Notes: generated by a model not told the origin, from the sequence alone. A stretch of DNA of 64,000 bases from Pomphorhynchus laevis (GCA_012934845.2 WNNJ02003028.1:248001-312000); one strand, 5' to 3'; shown: positions 37,515 to 48,215, numbered from the stretch's first letter. Numbers and translations are program-made.

Positions 37515-37770
37515 TGCTAGTGTTTTATCTTTTTTATTCGTGTTTTATTATTTTAGTGCTTTTTAGCCAAATTTTATCCAATTGAACTTCAACACTTGTG
37601 TTTTGTAATTTTCGGTAAAAAAATTTCTTTGATGTTTTTGTTGTAAGTGTATATGTGTTGTGTAGTTGTGATTTTACTGTTTGAATTTTTGATTTTTTTG
37701 CCTGAAGAAGGTCGCTAGGAGCGACTGAAAATTTGTAAAAGTTTTCAAATAAATTCCCTACCTTGCAATT
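37515..37770 (+). mobile_element. PLE 3' end with hammerhead-like remnant
   Basis: CTGAAGA (37,702-37,708), a GTCGC/GCGAC stem and GAAAA follow the RT frame, the usual place for hammerhead-bearing PLE ends. Stem I and the cleavage triplet are not convincing, so this is a remnant. Confidence 0.5.
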
Positions 37771-38059
37771 TCTTCAACATAAAATTTATTAAAATTTAAT
37801 AAATTTTTATCGATTTAAATTCGTTCTTAAGTTATAAACGAAAAGAATTTCAAATCAATCTAAACTGTTTTATATGATATCAATTCAGGTTTTATATTAT
37901 ATCAATTCAGGATTAAACTCGTATGTCCTGTTATTCAACTCATACTATTGAAATAAATTATTATTTTCAAGTTTTTTATATAGTTATTTTATAGTTATTT
38001 TTCGCAATAAATTATTATTAGCACTATTTAATTTTATAAAATTATATATATATTGGATT

Positions 38060-38290
38060 TATTAAGTTAGCAAATATTAGATCATAGCAAACCATGTCCT
38101 TTAGTTTATTATAGCAAACGTTTCGAGCTTTCGCTCTCCTTCAGCGCAAATAGTCACACAGACAAATTTCAGAATAATTTTTGAAAATTTGTTGTGTGAT
38201 TGTTTGCATTGTAGCAAAGCGAGAGCTCGAAACGTTTGCGATAATAAACTAAAGAACTTGTTTTGCTATGTTCTAATATTTGCTAATTTA
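38060..38290. mobile_element. Foldback element with ~70-bp inverted arms
   Basis: The arms (about 38,065-38,135 and 38,215-38,285) are imperfect reverse complements containing TTAGCAAATATTAG and AAACGTTTCGAGCTTTCGCT. On the minus strand the left arm reads CTGAAGG, a GAGC-GAAA-GCTC stem, then GAAACG, a decayed PLE hammerhead-like layout. Probably a pair of inverted PLE terminal pieces. Confidence 0.6.
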
Positions 38291-38612
38291 TATAAGAGAG
38301 TCTTAAAATAACCCAGAGCTGTAGTTCTAGATATATTTTTAATCTTGTATATATTAATATATTAATATAGATGATGTATAATATTATATAGATAATATAT
38401 AATTACCTATATATAATTTTATAAAATTTATTAAATATATAAATCGAAATTATTTGTAGCAAACATAAATTTATGAAATAAAATTCAAGCGTATGACAGT
38501 ATGTTAAAGCAGAATTCTCATTAGTTTTTTTCTCGATACAGGTTTATAAAAAGAGCAAACAGTTTATAATAAGATTAATCCCTTCAAACTTAAAATTTAA
38601 ATGTCAAATTTA

Positions 38613-38813
38613 CTACATATTAACGATTCGTTCATTGAGAATATTTACAACCTTCTGAGCTGAGATAATTGTATTTTGATCTTCGTCAGCTAGCAATTCA
38701 AAAGGAGCAGCAGCCATAGGTGGAAATGATAGTGCTGTATATTGACTTATAATTTTATCTGACGATCTTGAAAATTGATCTGCAGACAATTGATCTTTTA
38801 AATGATCAGGGAG
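38613..38813 (-). CDS. TJAP1/BEGAIN-like protein, last coding exon
   Basis: Follows acceptor TAG at 38,815-38,814 and runs 66 codons to TAG at 38,613. It starts LPDHLKDQLSADQF, aligning with the DLPxELxxxV segment that follows the YRxDCxLAxQLL motif in vertebrate TJAP1 and BEGAIN. It ends ILNERIVNM. The long proline-rich C-terminus of vertebrate TJAP1 is absent. A possible AATAAA lies at 38,427-38,432, but in such AT-rich DNA this is weak. Confidence 0.75.
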   Translation of the reverse strand, partial: LPDHLKDQLSADQFSRSSDKIISQYTALSFPPMAAAPFELLADEDQNTIISAQKVVNILNERIVNM

Positions 38814-38865
38814 CTACGCAGAACGACTTAGCCTTAATAAGAATAATGAATCTTTAACTACAAAC

Positions 38866-38952
38866 CTCAAGAATATGAAAATTAGTCTTTCTAGTATTGT
38901 TTGAATATTCCAAAAGGCTTAAAGCCAATTTGCAATCTGCTTTATATTTGTC
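38866..38952 (-). CDS. TJAP1/BEGAIN-like protein, exon with the YKADCKLA motif
   Basis: 29 codons between acceptor TTTAG (38,954-38,953) and donor GAG|GTTTGT (38,865), in phase 0 at both ends. It encodes DKYKADCKLALSLLEYS, which matches the diagnostic (E/R)YRxDCxLAVQLLxC motif of the TJAP1/BEGAIN family. The intron to the last exon is only 52 nt. TJAP1 is a coiled-coil protein of tight junctions and Golgi in vertebrates, and BEGAIN is a synaptic scaffold partner; the role of this invertebrate relative is unknown. Confidence 0.8.
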
Positions 38953-38984
38953 CTAAACGAAATTGTGAAAAATTAAAAAATAGA

Positions 38985-40260
38985 AAAATTAAAAAATCTG
39001 ATATATTTACATATTTTAATTTATTTTAAGTACGACATATGTGGCTTTATTTAAGAGATCTAAATTATAAAAATTTTAATATATAAAGTAATCGACTCCT
39101 TTTAATCGATTCCAATAAAGTCTGTCCAACCCTTAATATTTCATCCTGATGAATTATAGCTTTTTCGAAATCTGTTATGCTTAAATTCGTTGATATATTT
39201 GCGGTTCAAAAAGTCTCTTAACAGACTCTAATAACTTTTATTCAAAATGTGAACAAATATATCCAGGTAGCCTTATTCTTACTAAAACTAATATTGATGA
39301 TGAAAAAGTATATATCTAGATATGAACATTAAATCAACATCAATTAAAATTACTATTGATTTATATTGTAAAAATGACATTTTAATTTACAAACATTTTT
39401 GCATGAGCATTAATGCATACCATATAATCTTTAATATAATACATTAAATAGTGAAATTTTAAAAAGTGTAACAATATGTAACGATATTAGCTTTCGTATA
39501 ATGCATAATAATTTTTATTCAATAAGCGAACAAATTTATCCAGGTAGCCTCTTTCTTAATAAAACCAATATTAATGATAAAGAAGGTGTATATCTAGATA
39601 TGAACATTAAATTAACATCAATTAAAACTACTATTAATTTATATCGTAAAGATGACATATTTAAATTTACAAGAAACATATTTTTGCATGAGCATTCATG
39701 CATACCATATAATATAAAATATAATACATTAAATAATGAAATTTTAAGAATTGCAACAATATGTAATGATATTGGCTTTCTTCAAAATCATTTAAATAAT
39801 TTAATAGATACATATTTTAAACTATGTTACTGTAAAATATCATCAAACAGAAAATTGTAAAATACATAAATTAACAAAATATTATGAAAAATTATAGTTG
39901 ATTTTTAATTTTTATTAGATAAGTAAACAAATTTATTCAGGTAGCCTTATTCTTAATAAAACCAATATTACTGATAAAGAAGGTATATATTTAGATATAA
40001 ACATTAAATTAATATAAATTAAAATTACTTTTAATTTATATCTTAAAGTCGACATATTTAAATTTACAACAAACATATTTTCGCATGAGCATTCATGCAT
40101 ACCGTATAATACATTAAATAATTAAATTTTAAAAATTTACATATGTTGTGATATTGGTTTACTAAAAATTTATTTAAATAATTAAATAAACACTTATTTT
40201 AAACTTTGATACTATAAAAGTAAATTAAATAAAAAATTTAGAATATTTTTCTACTTATTT
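38985..40260 (+). mobile_element. PLE-type terminal block and three RT fragments in a row
   Basis: A ~255-bp block (38,985-39,240) matches 25,740-26,010 in inverted orientation and contains CTGATGA (39,146) and GAAA (39,167). It is followed by three successive copies of the YIDD-family RT C-terminal segment (39,235-39,490, 39,500-39,885, 39,905-40,260). The middle copy is the best preserved (EQIYPGSLFLNKTN, YLDMNIKL, LYRKDD). All lack the catalytic YIDD part. Broken, of mixed age. Confidence 0.65.
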
Positions 40261-40529
40261 ATCTAAATATGAACATTAAATTAACATTTATTTTATATTG
40301 TTGATACAAGATACATTGATATGGATTGTATCTTGGATAGATTAATCAACGCAGATAAGAATATTAAATGGACTTCGATAAACAGGAATTGTAGATAATT
40401 CCCTATTGCTCGTACATCATAAGAAAGCTAATTTTATCTAAATTTGCCAATCAGTGATAAATTTAGCATGAACGATAAAAACATATTACTGTAGCATATT
40501 AATATTTATTACATAAACCAATCAACATG

Positions 40530-40700
40530 CCTTTAAGGTACACTAAATAATCAAATTCTATCAGAGGAAATTCGTCATTAGCATGTATTTGGCTCCGCTG
40601 CTATGTTGGGTCGAAGAATATGGGTGAAACCTGATAACACAGCAGTTCCGCCTGATGACCTATAATCCTTATTCTGATACATCGGATATTATTTATTATT
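40530..40700 (+). mobile_element. PLE-type 3' module
   Basis: Copy of the conserved module: GCTGCTATGTTGGG, GTGAAACCTGATA, CAGCAG and CTGATGACCT, then a CTTATTCTGATACATC tail. Confidence 0.7.
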
Positions 40701-41188
40701 CAATTTATAGCAATTGACTTTTATTTCAAATTTCAATTTAAAAAAGTCAATTTAAAATATTATATAATTATTTATATTATATAATTATTTATATTTTTCT
40801 GATTCATAAAAAATAAAGTTATTTTAATTAATATTAACTCAAGTTTATAAATGAACAAACTAATAACAATTAAGACGATATTTGAATAAATGCTCTTTCA
40901 GATGAGTTTTCAAAAATTTCTATTCTAAAATTGTAGTTTATTTTTGTCGCTCATTCTAGGTGGCGTGTCTTTATATTCTATATGACAGAAAGTTATCTTC
41001 TTAATATATTTAACTATGAATTTAAAATAACATTCGAGCGTTGAACATATAAGTTGAAATTTGACAATTACCAATTTAATAAATTTTCAAAATAATGACC
41101 GTCAGACAGCTTCTGACTACCCAACCAGTCGAAAAAAAGTATTTTAAACAATTAGCAAAAATTGTATTTGATTGCATCTGTGAGCTGA

Positions 41189-41339
41189 AATTTTTCCGAT
41201 TGTGGCACGATATTATCCTCACAGGTATTGATCTTACTTTTGATACAGCAGGATACCCAGACTGATTAGTAGCGTCCTGCTGTATCAAAAGTAAGATCAA
41301 TACCTGTGAGGATAATATCGTGCCACAATCGGAAAAATT
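41189..41339. repeat. Perfect 65-nt inverted repeat built from the SINE tail
   Basis: 41,189-41,253 is the exact reverse complement of 41,275-41,339, with a 21-nt loop (41,254-41,274) that is itself SINE sequence (CCCAGACTGATTAGTAGCG). Each arm is the SINE tail from TCCTGCTGTATC to CCACAATCGG. Left of the hairpin, GCATCTGTGAGCTGAAAT continues the SINE 3' end on the minus strand. With no mismatch in 65 pairs it must be recent or actively maintained. Confidence 0.95.
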
Positions 41340-41725
41340 AGCAAAAATATTGTGCGTAAATTCATTTTTTGAACATTTGAATCAATTTTATGATTTCAAA
41401 TAAAAAGTTATTTTAATAATTATTTATTAAAATGAAAAAGTTAAGTTTTGATTATATAATCAAACCAGTTCATTTAAACAATTATAGGAGCATTAAACTA
41501 AATTCATTAAACTAAATTAGTGCATGTGATTTTCAACATAAAATTAACAAGTTACCGCATTAAGAATATTAATTTGAGACATCAGTAACATGTAGACAAA
41601 TGACCTTGACAACTCAACGACGATGAATAATCAGCAGTGAACCGAACATATCAAATCTAAATGCGCACGACAACAGGTTGGTTAAAGAATATTTAGCCTG
41701 ATAAACTGACGCATTGAAAGTAACA

Positions 41726-42262
41726 ATGAACAACAAACCGATATATTCATCCGACAAGCAAAAATCATTCACCGGCATCGCGAATAACTTATATAGTACA
41801 ATTCGAAAGCGCTTACACCGTTATAACGAAAGTCAGAGAATCGTACACACTCTTGAAAAGCATGTAAATAAAATTATTAATCGAGTTGGATCGAAGAAAA
41901 CAGTGGTCAGCGATGAACAAAAGATCAAGCTGGTTGAATCTGATAAAGATGATCTACCTTCCTATTATCCATTAGTAAATGAAAAACAACTCATGCCTAA
42001 TACTTTCGATAAAACCCAATGTGCGACTTCAGCTAATGATGTCTGCTACTATGTTTGCTATCTTCCAACTAGTATATGCCAATGCCATTACCTTAACAGC
42101 ACAGAAAGAACTTTTAACGGGAATATAACACCGTTGATCCATTCATATATGCAAATAGAGTCACCGACATTATTGCCGATTTATGCACCAACACAGCAGT
42201 TAGGGCTTAGTTCAAGTCTACATAGAAAATTAATACATCGCAATAAAAATTACCCGATCTAA
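41726..42262 (+). CDS. Unidentified ORF, 178 aa
   Basis: ATG-initiated frame (MNNKPIYSSDKQKSF...) of 178 codons inside an intron of the minus-strand TJAP1-like gene. Length and balanced amino-acid use are unusual for DNA this AT-rich. Visible parts are a basic N-terminal third (IRKRLHRYNESQRIV, HTLEKHVNKIINRV), an acidic middle (KLVESDKDDLPSYYP) and a Cys/Tyr-rich segment (CYYVCYLPTSICQCHYL). No domain, signal peptide or membrane segment is recognised. It could be a nested single-exon gene, one exon of a plus-strand gene, or a retrocopy. Confidence 0.35.
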   Translation: MNNKPIYSSDKQKSFTGIANNLYSTIRKRLHRYNESQRIVHTLEKHVNKIINRVGSKKTVVSDEQKIKLVESDKDDLPSYYPLVNEKQLMPNTFDKTQCATSANDVCYYVCYLPTSICQCHYLNSTERTFNGNITPLIHSYMQIESPTLLPIYAPTQQLGLSSSLHRKLIHRNKNYPI

Positions 42263-42361
42263 TTCCATTTGGTGACACTTTTCTCTTATAGATTTAAGCT
42301 CAGCCTGAAGATTCTGTAGTTGTTGCTGAAATTCCATAGAAAGCTTTTCTGCACTGGAAAC
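42254..42361 (-). CDS. TJAP1/BEGAIN-like protein, coiled-coil exon
   Basis: 36 codons between acceptor TTTTTGTAG (42,363-42,362) and donor CGG|GTAATT (42,253), phase 0 at both ends. It reads as a heptad coiled coil (SAEKLSMEFQQQLQNLQAEL, then IREKCHQMELDR), rich in Q, E, K and L. Spliced to the next exon it gives ...MELDR-DKYKADC..., the order seen in the family. A plus-strand ORF overlaps its last 9 bases; the splice sites and matching phases favour the minus strand. Confidence 0.8.
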
Positions 42362-42930
42362 CTACAAAAACTACTTATTAATTTAAAAATAAATAAATTT
42401 TAATTCATGTATAAATGTAATTTACGTAATTGATTAATTTTAATTAAAAAAATTTCAATTAATATAATTTTGTTTATAAATTAATAATGCATTAATTTTG
42501 TTTTATACATATCTTTTTATTATACATTATTGATTATACAAATATAGCAATTCACTAAATCAGATAATTAATTAAATTTTTAAAGTGTAAAGATTAGTAA
42601 CGATTAATAACGATTATTAAAGATTTATACAGCTAAACAATATTTGATAAGCTGAAAAAATTGCAGATCTTAAACAATTATCAATTAAATGTGTGACACG
42701 TTGTGCTTTTGATAATTATTATTTAATAGTTAATATTTATTGTAAATAGATGATAATGCTCCATTATTGATAAAGACTTATAGGCGCTGGATCAAAAAAT
42801 GGGACAAATTTATTTTATATCAACCTTCGTATATTGACTATTGTGTAATAATAAAAGAAATGGTAATATTTAAAGATAAATATATAGTAATGTTATCTTT
42901 AATAATATTTAAAGAAATTTAATATCTTTT
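42362..42930. other. Intron DNA, AT-rich
   Basis: No gene. The stretch at 42,755-42,800 (CTCCATTATTGATAAAG...GCTGGATCAA) is another copy of a dispersed repeat also at 22.9 and 44.2 kb. Confidence 0.5.
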
Positions 42931-43682
42931 AATCGGTATATTCAAACTTTTTAATCGTGGTTGTAGGGAAGATATCGTACCTACGGACATAATTTCGTAA
43001 ACCATCTAATTGGTCAACTCTTTTAATCGGCATATTCAAACTTTTTAATCGTGGTTGTAGGGAAGATATCGTACCTGCGGACATAATTTCGTAAACCATC
43101 TAATTGATCAACTCTTTTAATCGGCATATTCAAACTTTTTTATTGTGGTTGTAGGGAAGATATCGTACCTGCGGACATAATTTCGTAAACCATCTAATTG
43201 GTCAACTCTTTTAATCGGCATATTCAAACTTTTTAATTGTGGTTGTAGGGAAGATATCGTACCTGCGGACATAATTTCGTAAACCATCTAATTGATCAAC
43301 TCTTTTAATCGGCATATTCAAACTTTTTAATCGTGGTTGTAGGGAAGATATCGTACCTGCGGACATAATTTCGTAAACTATCTAATTGATCAACTCTTTT
43401 AATCGGTATATTCAAACTGTTTAATCGTGGTTGTAGCGAAGAGATCGTACCTGCGGACATAATTTCGTAAACCATCTTATTGATCAACTGTTTTAATCGG
43501 CATATTCAAACTTTTTAATTGTGGTTATAGGGACGATATCGTACCTGCGGACATAATTTCGTAAACCATCTTATTGATCAACTCTTTTAATCGGCATATT
43601 CAAACTTTTTAATCGTGGTTGTAGGGGAGAGATCGTACCTGCGGACATAATTTCGTAAACTATCTAATTGATCAACTCGCAA
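42931..43682. repeat. 94-bp tandem array, 8 copies of equal length
   Basis: AATCGG(C/T)ATATTCAAACT starts at 42,931, 43,025, 43,119, 43,213, 43,307, 43,401, 43,495 and 43,589: exactly 94 bp each time, with substitutions but no indel. Because 94 is not a multiple of 3, the open frame across it changes frame each unit and is not a gene. Confidence 0.97.
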
Positions 43683-44280
43683 ATAGATCAAGTTCTGTAC
43701 ACGTACATTTAAAGACTGCAGGCGACACATATTCTAATAACGGTCTTTTAAGAGCATTATATAAACGCACAACACAAACGGGATATGGGTCTTTAAAGCA
43801 ATTTTTGACAACATTCTTCTTGCTGCGTTGCAAATCCTATTAGTGTGAGCATGTGTTTTCAGATTTTTTTGAACAATCACAATATAATATTCAATTCCAA
43901 TTAAAGTGTGTACTAATAAAAGAATCAGTAATAAATATTTAACGATAAATATATAGTAATGTTATCTTTAATAAAAGAAATTTAATATAAATTTTATTTT
44001 GATGCTTTTGTTTGTTATTTGTTTATCGTAAAAATCAATATAGTTTAATATACTTTAATCGACATACCTCTTGAATAATTCTGTTAACAAATTCTGATTA
44101 ACAAATTGTGATAACGATTTGATAATGATAACGATTTGATGACTGTTCTCATTTGCCAGTTCTTAAATAATTTTATATTCTTTGTAAATAGTTAATAATT
44201 GATATTTTTTTAAAGTTGATACTGATCCATTATTGATAAATATTTATTGGAGCTGGATCAAATTAAAGAGGAAACTTTTA
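43683..44280. other. Intron DNA with a dispersed repeat at its end
   Basis: No gene seen. 44,200-44,275 (TGATCCATTATTGATAAAT, TTGGAGCTGGATCAA) matches 22,880-22,930 in inverted orientation and 42,760-42,800. Confidence 0.5.
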
Positions 44281-44391
44281 TTTGATATTTTGCTAACTAA
44301 TGTTAGCATCTTCCGAAAATTAGCATTTATGATTAATTACTAAAATCCGCAATTTTCTGAAGATGGTAACAGAGATTAGCGAAATATCAAA
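44281..44391. mobile_element. Short foldback of the TTAGCGAAATATC family
   Basis: About 45-bp inverted ends (TTTGATATTTTGCTAAC... and ...TTAGCGAAATATCAAA) enclose ~20 bp. Each arm has the decayed hammerhead layout of 23,049: CTGAAGA and GAAA on the plus arm, both words mutated on the minus arm. Confidence 0.6.
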
Positions 44392-45612
44392 TAGAATGCC
44401 CCTTTTTTGATTAATTATTGTTTCAATGATTCTTTAATAATATTTATATTAAATATCCTGGAAAATTTTGTGTTTTGAAAAAATTATGTTTAAAAAAACG
44501 AAGTCAAGTGTTCTTCGATGCAACAGCGGATAGCAGTTGCAATCAAAATATGAAATTTGTAGTTCATTTTTTATATTTACTCGTTCTCGTTGTTTATTTT
44601 TTACATTCAACCAATCGAATTCGTAAAGTTAATTATGTAATAATGGGACAATTTGAAAAATAAATCATTTGATTGATGCTAATTAAACAAATTTATGTTC
44701 TTGCTTTGAGATGTGATAAAGTGTGGAAAAGAATTTAAATTCTTAGAATTCAAAGGATATAGGAAAGAACCAAATTTTTTAAACATAAAATGGCAATGTT
44801 TCAAGCTGTAGCTATTGTAAAAAACAAAATTATAACTTTGGCAGATCTGTATTTCAGCCCAGACATTTTCGACTAGAGGCATTTTTTAATATCTAAAATA
44901 TATCTTCTATTTAAATATAATATATTTAAATATTAAAAATCTGACTAAATTTAATACCATTAAATTTAAATATTTAAATAAATATTTTATAAATATTTAC
45001 GATTTGTTTTTTATGCTAAATTTAAACTTTTAATAATTCCATGAGTTTAGATATGGAAATACAAACCATGGTTTCATTGAAACTATGGTTTGTATTGTTT
45101 TTGTAAAAATGGTATAAATCGTGTTCCCGTATCTCACTGAATCTAAAATTGAACAGGAGAAAAAATATAATTTTTATATTCTTTAAAATTATTATTTTCA
45201 CATATCCTTCTATCAGTTTCGGGTAATTTTTCTTGACTTAATCCATCAATGAGGTGTATTTATGAGGAGAATTATCATGACGTATTTAAATGAGGCCCAA
45301 ATTACGTAGTATTCCCACTAATGCACTATCTCCATCAAGCACAAAGTGTATTATTTATAATCATAAAAGAATAATATTATATCCGCGGAGCTCAAATGGT
45401 ATAGACTTCACTCTCTCACTCCAAAAATTCAAAAATATTGTCTGTAATTTACGAATTATGTCTATAATTCGTAAATTGACAAATATCTTTAGAAGATAAT
45501 TTGACTTTTAAACTTTTGGATGTTAAATATAATCTCATATAAACATTATTTGCAATGGGTATATTAATGCTATTTTTAATACTTTCAAAAAACAATTGAT
45601 TAATGTACATAC
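44392..45612. other. Second intron of the TJAP1-like gene, remainder
   Basis: AT-rich. A near-perfect hairpin (45,058-45,075 / 45,079-45,096, 18-bp arms with one mismatch, core ACAAACCATGGTTTC) is the only clear structure. Small ORFs on both strands show no recognised domain. Confidence 0.5.
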
Positions 45613-45679
45613 CGATTCAAGCACGCGTTGTTCCAATAATGCATTGTTACTCCTCAACGTTGAATTATGTTTTTCTAAG
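45613..45679 (-). CDS. TJAP1/BEGAIN-like protein, coiled-coil exon
   Basis: 67 nt between acceptor ATATTAG and a consensus donor TCG|GTATGT (45,612). It encodes LEKHNSTLRSNNALLEQRVL, a coiled-coil segment with regular leucine spacing. It needs a donor leaving two bases upstream, which the exon at 51,654 supplies, and it ends in phase 0 as the exon at 42,361 requires. Confidence 0.7.
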
Positions 45680-45682
45680 CTA

Positions 45683-46309
45683 ATATTATTTTTTATTGAT
45701 AAAAAAGCAAGAAGCAAAAGTTGCATTAATAAAATTTATTAAAATCAAAATTTTAATAAAATGTTTGAACATTTCATTGCAAATTTATTATCTTGCTGGA
45801 TTTATTTAAATTCGTAAATGATAAGAAATGCTTTATACCGGTCAAGCATATCCACCAAATATTTACAATCAATTGAAAATACAATTGATTTTTTATATTT
45901 AAATTCATTGCACCAAGAGGCTCAGTTGGAGTCAACAATTACAGATTTGTAGTTTATAGTTCGCGGAAAAACGCGATCCACTATCATGTTGTCTTATTTC
46001 ATAATATAAAATATTTTAAAAAATTATCACACAAATATGTTTAAAAGTACACACTTATTGTTATAGAAAGATTTATTAATGTTTTTATTAATTAATAAAA
46101 AGCATTAAAATACAAAAATACAATTTTCGTGAAAGATAAATATTAATTAATATAATAATATAATTGATGAAGATATTAAAAATATTATATAATCACAATA
46201 TTTAATATAAGTATAAAAAATTAAAAAATACTTTAACAGCAATTAAATTATTCTGGATTATAAAAATATTAATACAGCACTAATGTATATATATGTTTCT
46301 TCAAATTTC
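45683..46309. other. First intron of the TJAP1-like gene, AT-rich part
   Basis: No ORF above background and no repeat recognised. Confidence 0.45.
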
Positions 46310-46870
46310 CAGATTCATATTCCCTGATGTCTGAGTGATGGATACTCAGGTCATTTCGCCTGCTTGGAAGTAAATACTGACTTGGATTTGAATCTACAAT
46401 TCCAAAATATATGAAAGCATTCATCAAAGAATTTCTAAGGCGGTTTGTATGATCAGGTTTCTTGTGTACTTACAAATATATGAAAGCATCCATCAAAGGA
46501 TCTCTAAGGAGGTTTGTCTGAGCGACTTTCATGTGTACTTACAAATATATAAAAGCATCTGTTAAAAGATCCCGCATAAAGGTATTCGTAGAAAAATAGA
46601 AAATTTCATATAACTAGGAAATTATAGTGACTGGATGGATAGTCGAGCGTGGTGAGCGTGTGCTAAATGATACGACTTGTGTTCGGATCCTGAAAGAAAC
46701 AAAATAATTTCTGAGGGAAGATGCCGGTACTCAACCCTCTGATGAGCACGGGTACACCATGCAAAAGCAAAGAAATGACCTGAGTATCCGACACTCAGGC
46801 ATCAGGGAACATGAATCTAGAAATTTGGAAGTGAATACTGACTTGGATTTGAATATACAATTACCAAATA
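46310..46870. mobile_element. Composite repeat with inverted and direct ends and a tRNA-like module
   Basis: 46,310-46,355 is repeated in inverse at 46,774-46,821 (core AAATGACCTGAGTATCC), and TTGGAAGTGAATACTGACTT recurs directly after both. Between them lie a ~71-bp tandem repeat (46,408-46,590) and a tRNA-like stretch: A-box-like TAGTCGAGCGTGG (46,640) and B-box-like TGTTCGGATCC (46,680-46,690, 9 of 11). CTGATGA occurs at 46,739. It looks like a second, unrelated tRNA-derived SINE inside a foldback. Confidence 0.5.
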
Positions 46871-46902
46871 CAAAAAGATAAAAAATTCTCTGTAATCACA
46901 TC

Positions 46903-46940
46903 TTTCAATTATTCTGAAGAACGCTTCAGAATAATTGAAA
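46903..46940. repeat. Perfect hairpin, 17-bp arms, 4-nt loop
   Basis: 46,903-46,919 and 46,924-46,940 are exact reverse complements around AACG. Confidence 0.9.
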
Positions 46941-47029
46941 ACAGAACTACCCTTAATCTGAATCATCAGAGAAAATTTAGCATAAGCTCTGTGCATGGCA
47001 GTGCGTATTGCGGTTTAACCTTGCATCAG

Positions 47030-47610
47030 GCACTAAATTCCTTTTAATAGAAATGCTGTTTTACAGGGACACTTTAAAGTGTACAAATATATAAAATATA
47101 ATTTGTTGTTACACAAGCCCTGGGACACACAATGGTGTACTCGTAAATAAATCACTATGTTTTCCTCATGAAGAGGCATAAACACCAGGCAGCATTCTAT
47201 ATATCCTCATCAGATCAAGAAATAGAACCGAATTATTCTCACAATATTCAAAGTCGCTACGTATGCCCAGTCTTCCTATGTGTGACGACAAAACTTCAGC
47301 AACGGTGGACGCGTTTTGCTCTAACGGATCTAATCACTACAGTGACTTTATTAATCATCCATAGGCACCTTAACACACGCTTTAACAATGTCTAAAGCAC
47401 GAAAAACAGAACTACACTTAATCTGAATCATCAGAGAAAATTTAGCATAAGCTCTGTGCATGGTAGTGCGTATTGCTGTTTTGTGTCCCAGGGCAGGTGT
47501 AACAACATGTTTTCCTCATGAAGAGGCATTAACACCAGGCTTATGTTGTTTATGGCAGGTGTAAGAACAAATTATATTTTATATATTTGTACACTTTAAA
47601 GTGTCCCTGA
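47030..47610 (-). mobile_element. Inverted PLE terminal repeat (left side)
   Basis: Minus-strand copy of the terminal region found on the plus strand at 48,390-49,003, including the blocks ACTTTAAAGTGTACAAATAT, CTTCATGAGGAAAACATAG and a hammerhead position (47,302-47,344). A shorter direct piece follows at 47,480-47,610. Together with the right side it flanks a YIDD RT fragment. Confidence 0.7.
47302..47344 (-). ncRNA. Decayed hammerhead (inverted copy)
   Basis: Aligns base for base with the hammerhead at 48,760-48,802 but carries substitutions in both catalytic words (GTGATTA for CTGATGA, AAAAC for GAAAC), so it is not expected to cleave. The surrounding stems are still visible. Confidence 0.7.
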
Positions 47611-47614
47611 AAGC

Positions 47615-48215
47615 CAGAAAGCCTTATTCTTAACAAAACCAATATTAATGATAAAGAAGGTGTATATCTAGATATGAACATTAAATTAACATTAACTAAA
47701 ACTACTATTAATTTATATCGTAAAGATGACATATTTAAATTTACAAGAAACATATTTTTGCATGAGCATTCATGCATACCATATAATATAAAATATAATA
47801 CATTAAATAATGAAATTTTAAGAATTGCAACAATATGTAATGATATTGGCTTTCTTCAAAATCATTTAAATAATTTAATAGATACATATTTTAAACTAGG
47901 TTACTATAAAAATAACATCAAGCAGAAAATAGTAAAATATATAAATCAACAAAAAATATTATAAAATATAAATTTAAACTCTTAAGTGGCAAATTTTTAT
48001 GGATGGATAATAAATAATATACTTTGCATTAGAATAAGATACTAGATAGTTATTTCAGAGGAAATACATCATTAGCATGTATTTGGCCCCGCTGCTATGT
48101 TGGGTAGAGGAGTTAGGGGCCGAAACCTGATAGCATAGCAGTTCCTCCTGATGACCTCTAATTCTTATTCTGATACAACGTCTGTTATTTATTAGTCAAT
48201 TCATAAAAATGACGT
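47615..48215 (+). mobile_element. PLE-type RT fragment with 3' module (best-preserved YIDD-family copy)
   Basis: Open frame with NINDKEGVYLDMNIKL, LYRKDDIFKF and FLHEHSCIPYNIKY, ending near KFKLL and KFLWMD. Then comes the module at 48,055-48,210: CTGCTATG and CATAGCAG arms, GGCCGAAACCTGATAG and CCTGATGACCTC. The catalytic YIDD portion is missing at the left junction with the inverted terminal repeat. Confidence 0.75.

Larger units (their letters stand above)
38953..42253 (-). other. Third intron of the TJAP1/BEGAIN-like gene, filled with repeats
   Basis: Holds a plus-strand PLE-type series (38,985-40,700), the SINE-tail hairpin (41,189-41,339) and an unidentified ORF (41,726-42,262). The rest is AT-rich without recognised features (40,260-40,530 and 40,700-41,160). 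Confidence 0.7.

Noticed and set aside
43305-43487. ORF in the 94-bp array
   Set aside because: Reads the same repeat in successive frames, which a real protein would not.
47168-47395. 75-aa ORF at 47.2 kb as a gene
   Set aside because: Lies entirely in the inverted PLE terminal repeat and overlaps its decayed hammerhead.
48055-48210. PLE 3' module as a hammerhead
   Set aside because: GAAAC and CTGATGA are present, but in reversed order with only about 20 nt between, too little for stems III and I, and no stem II can form beside GAAA.
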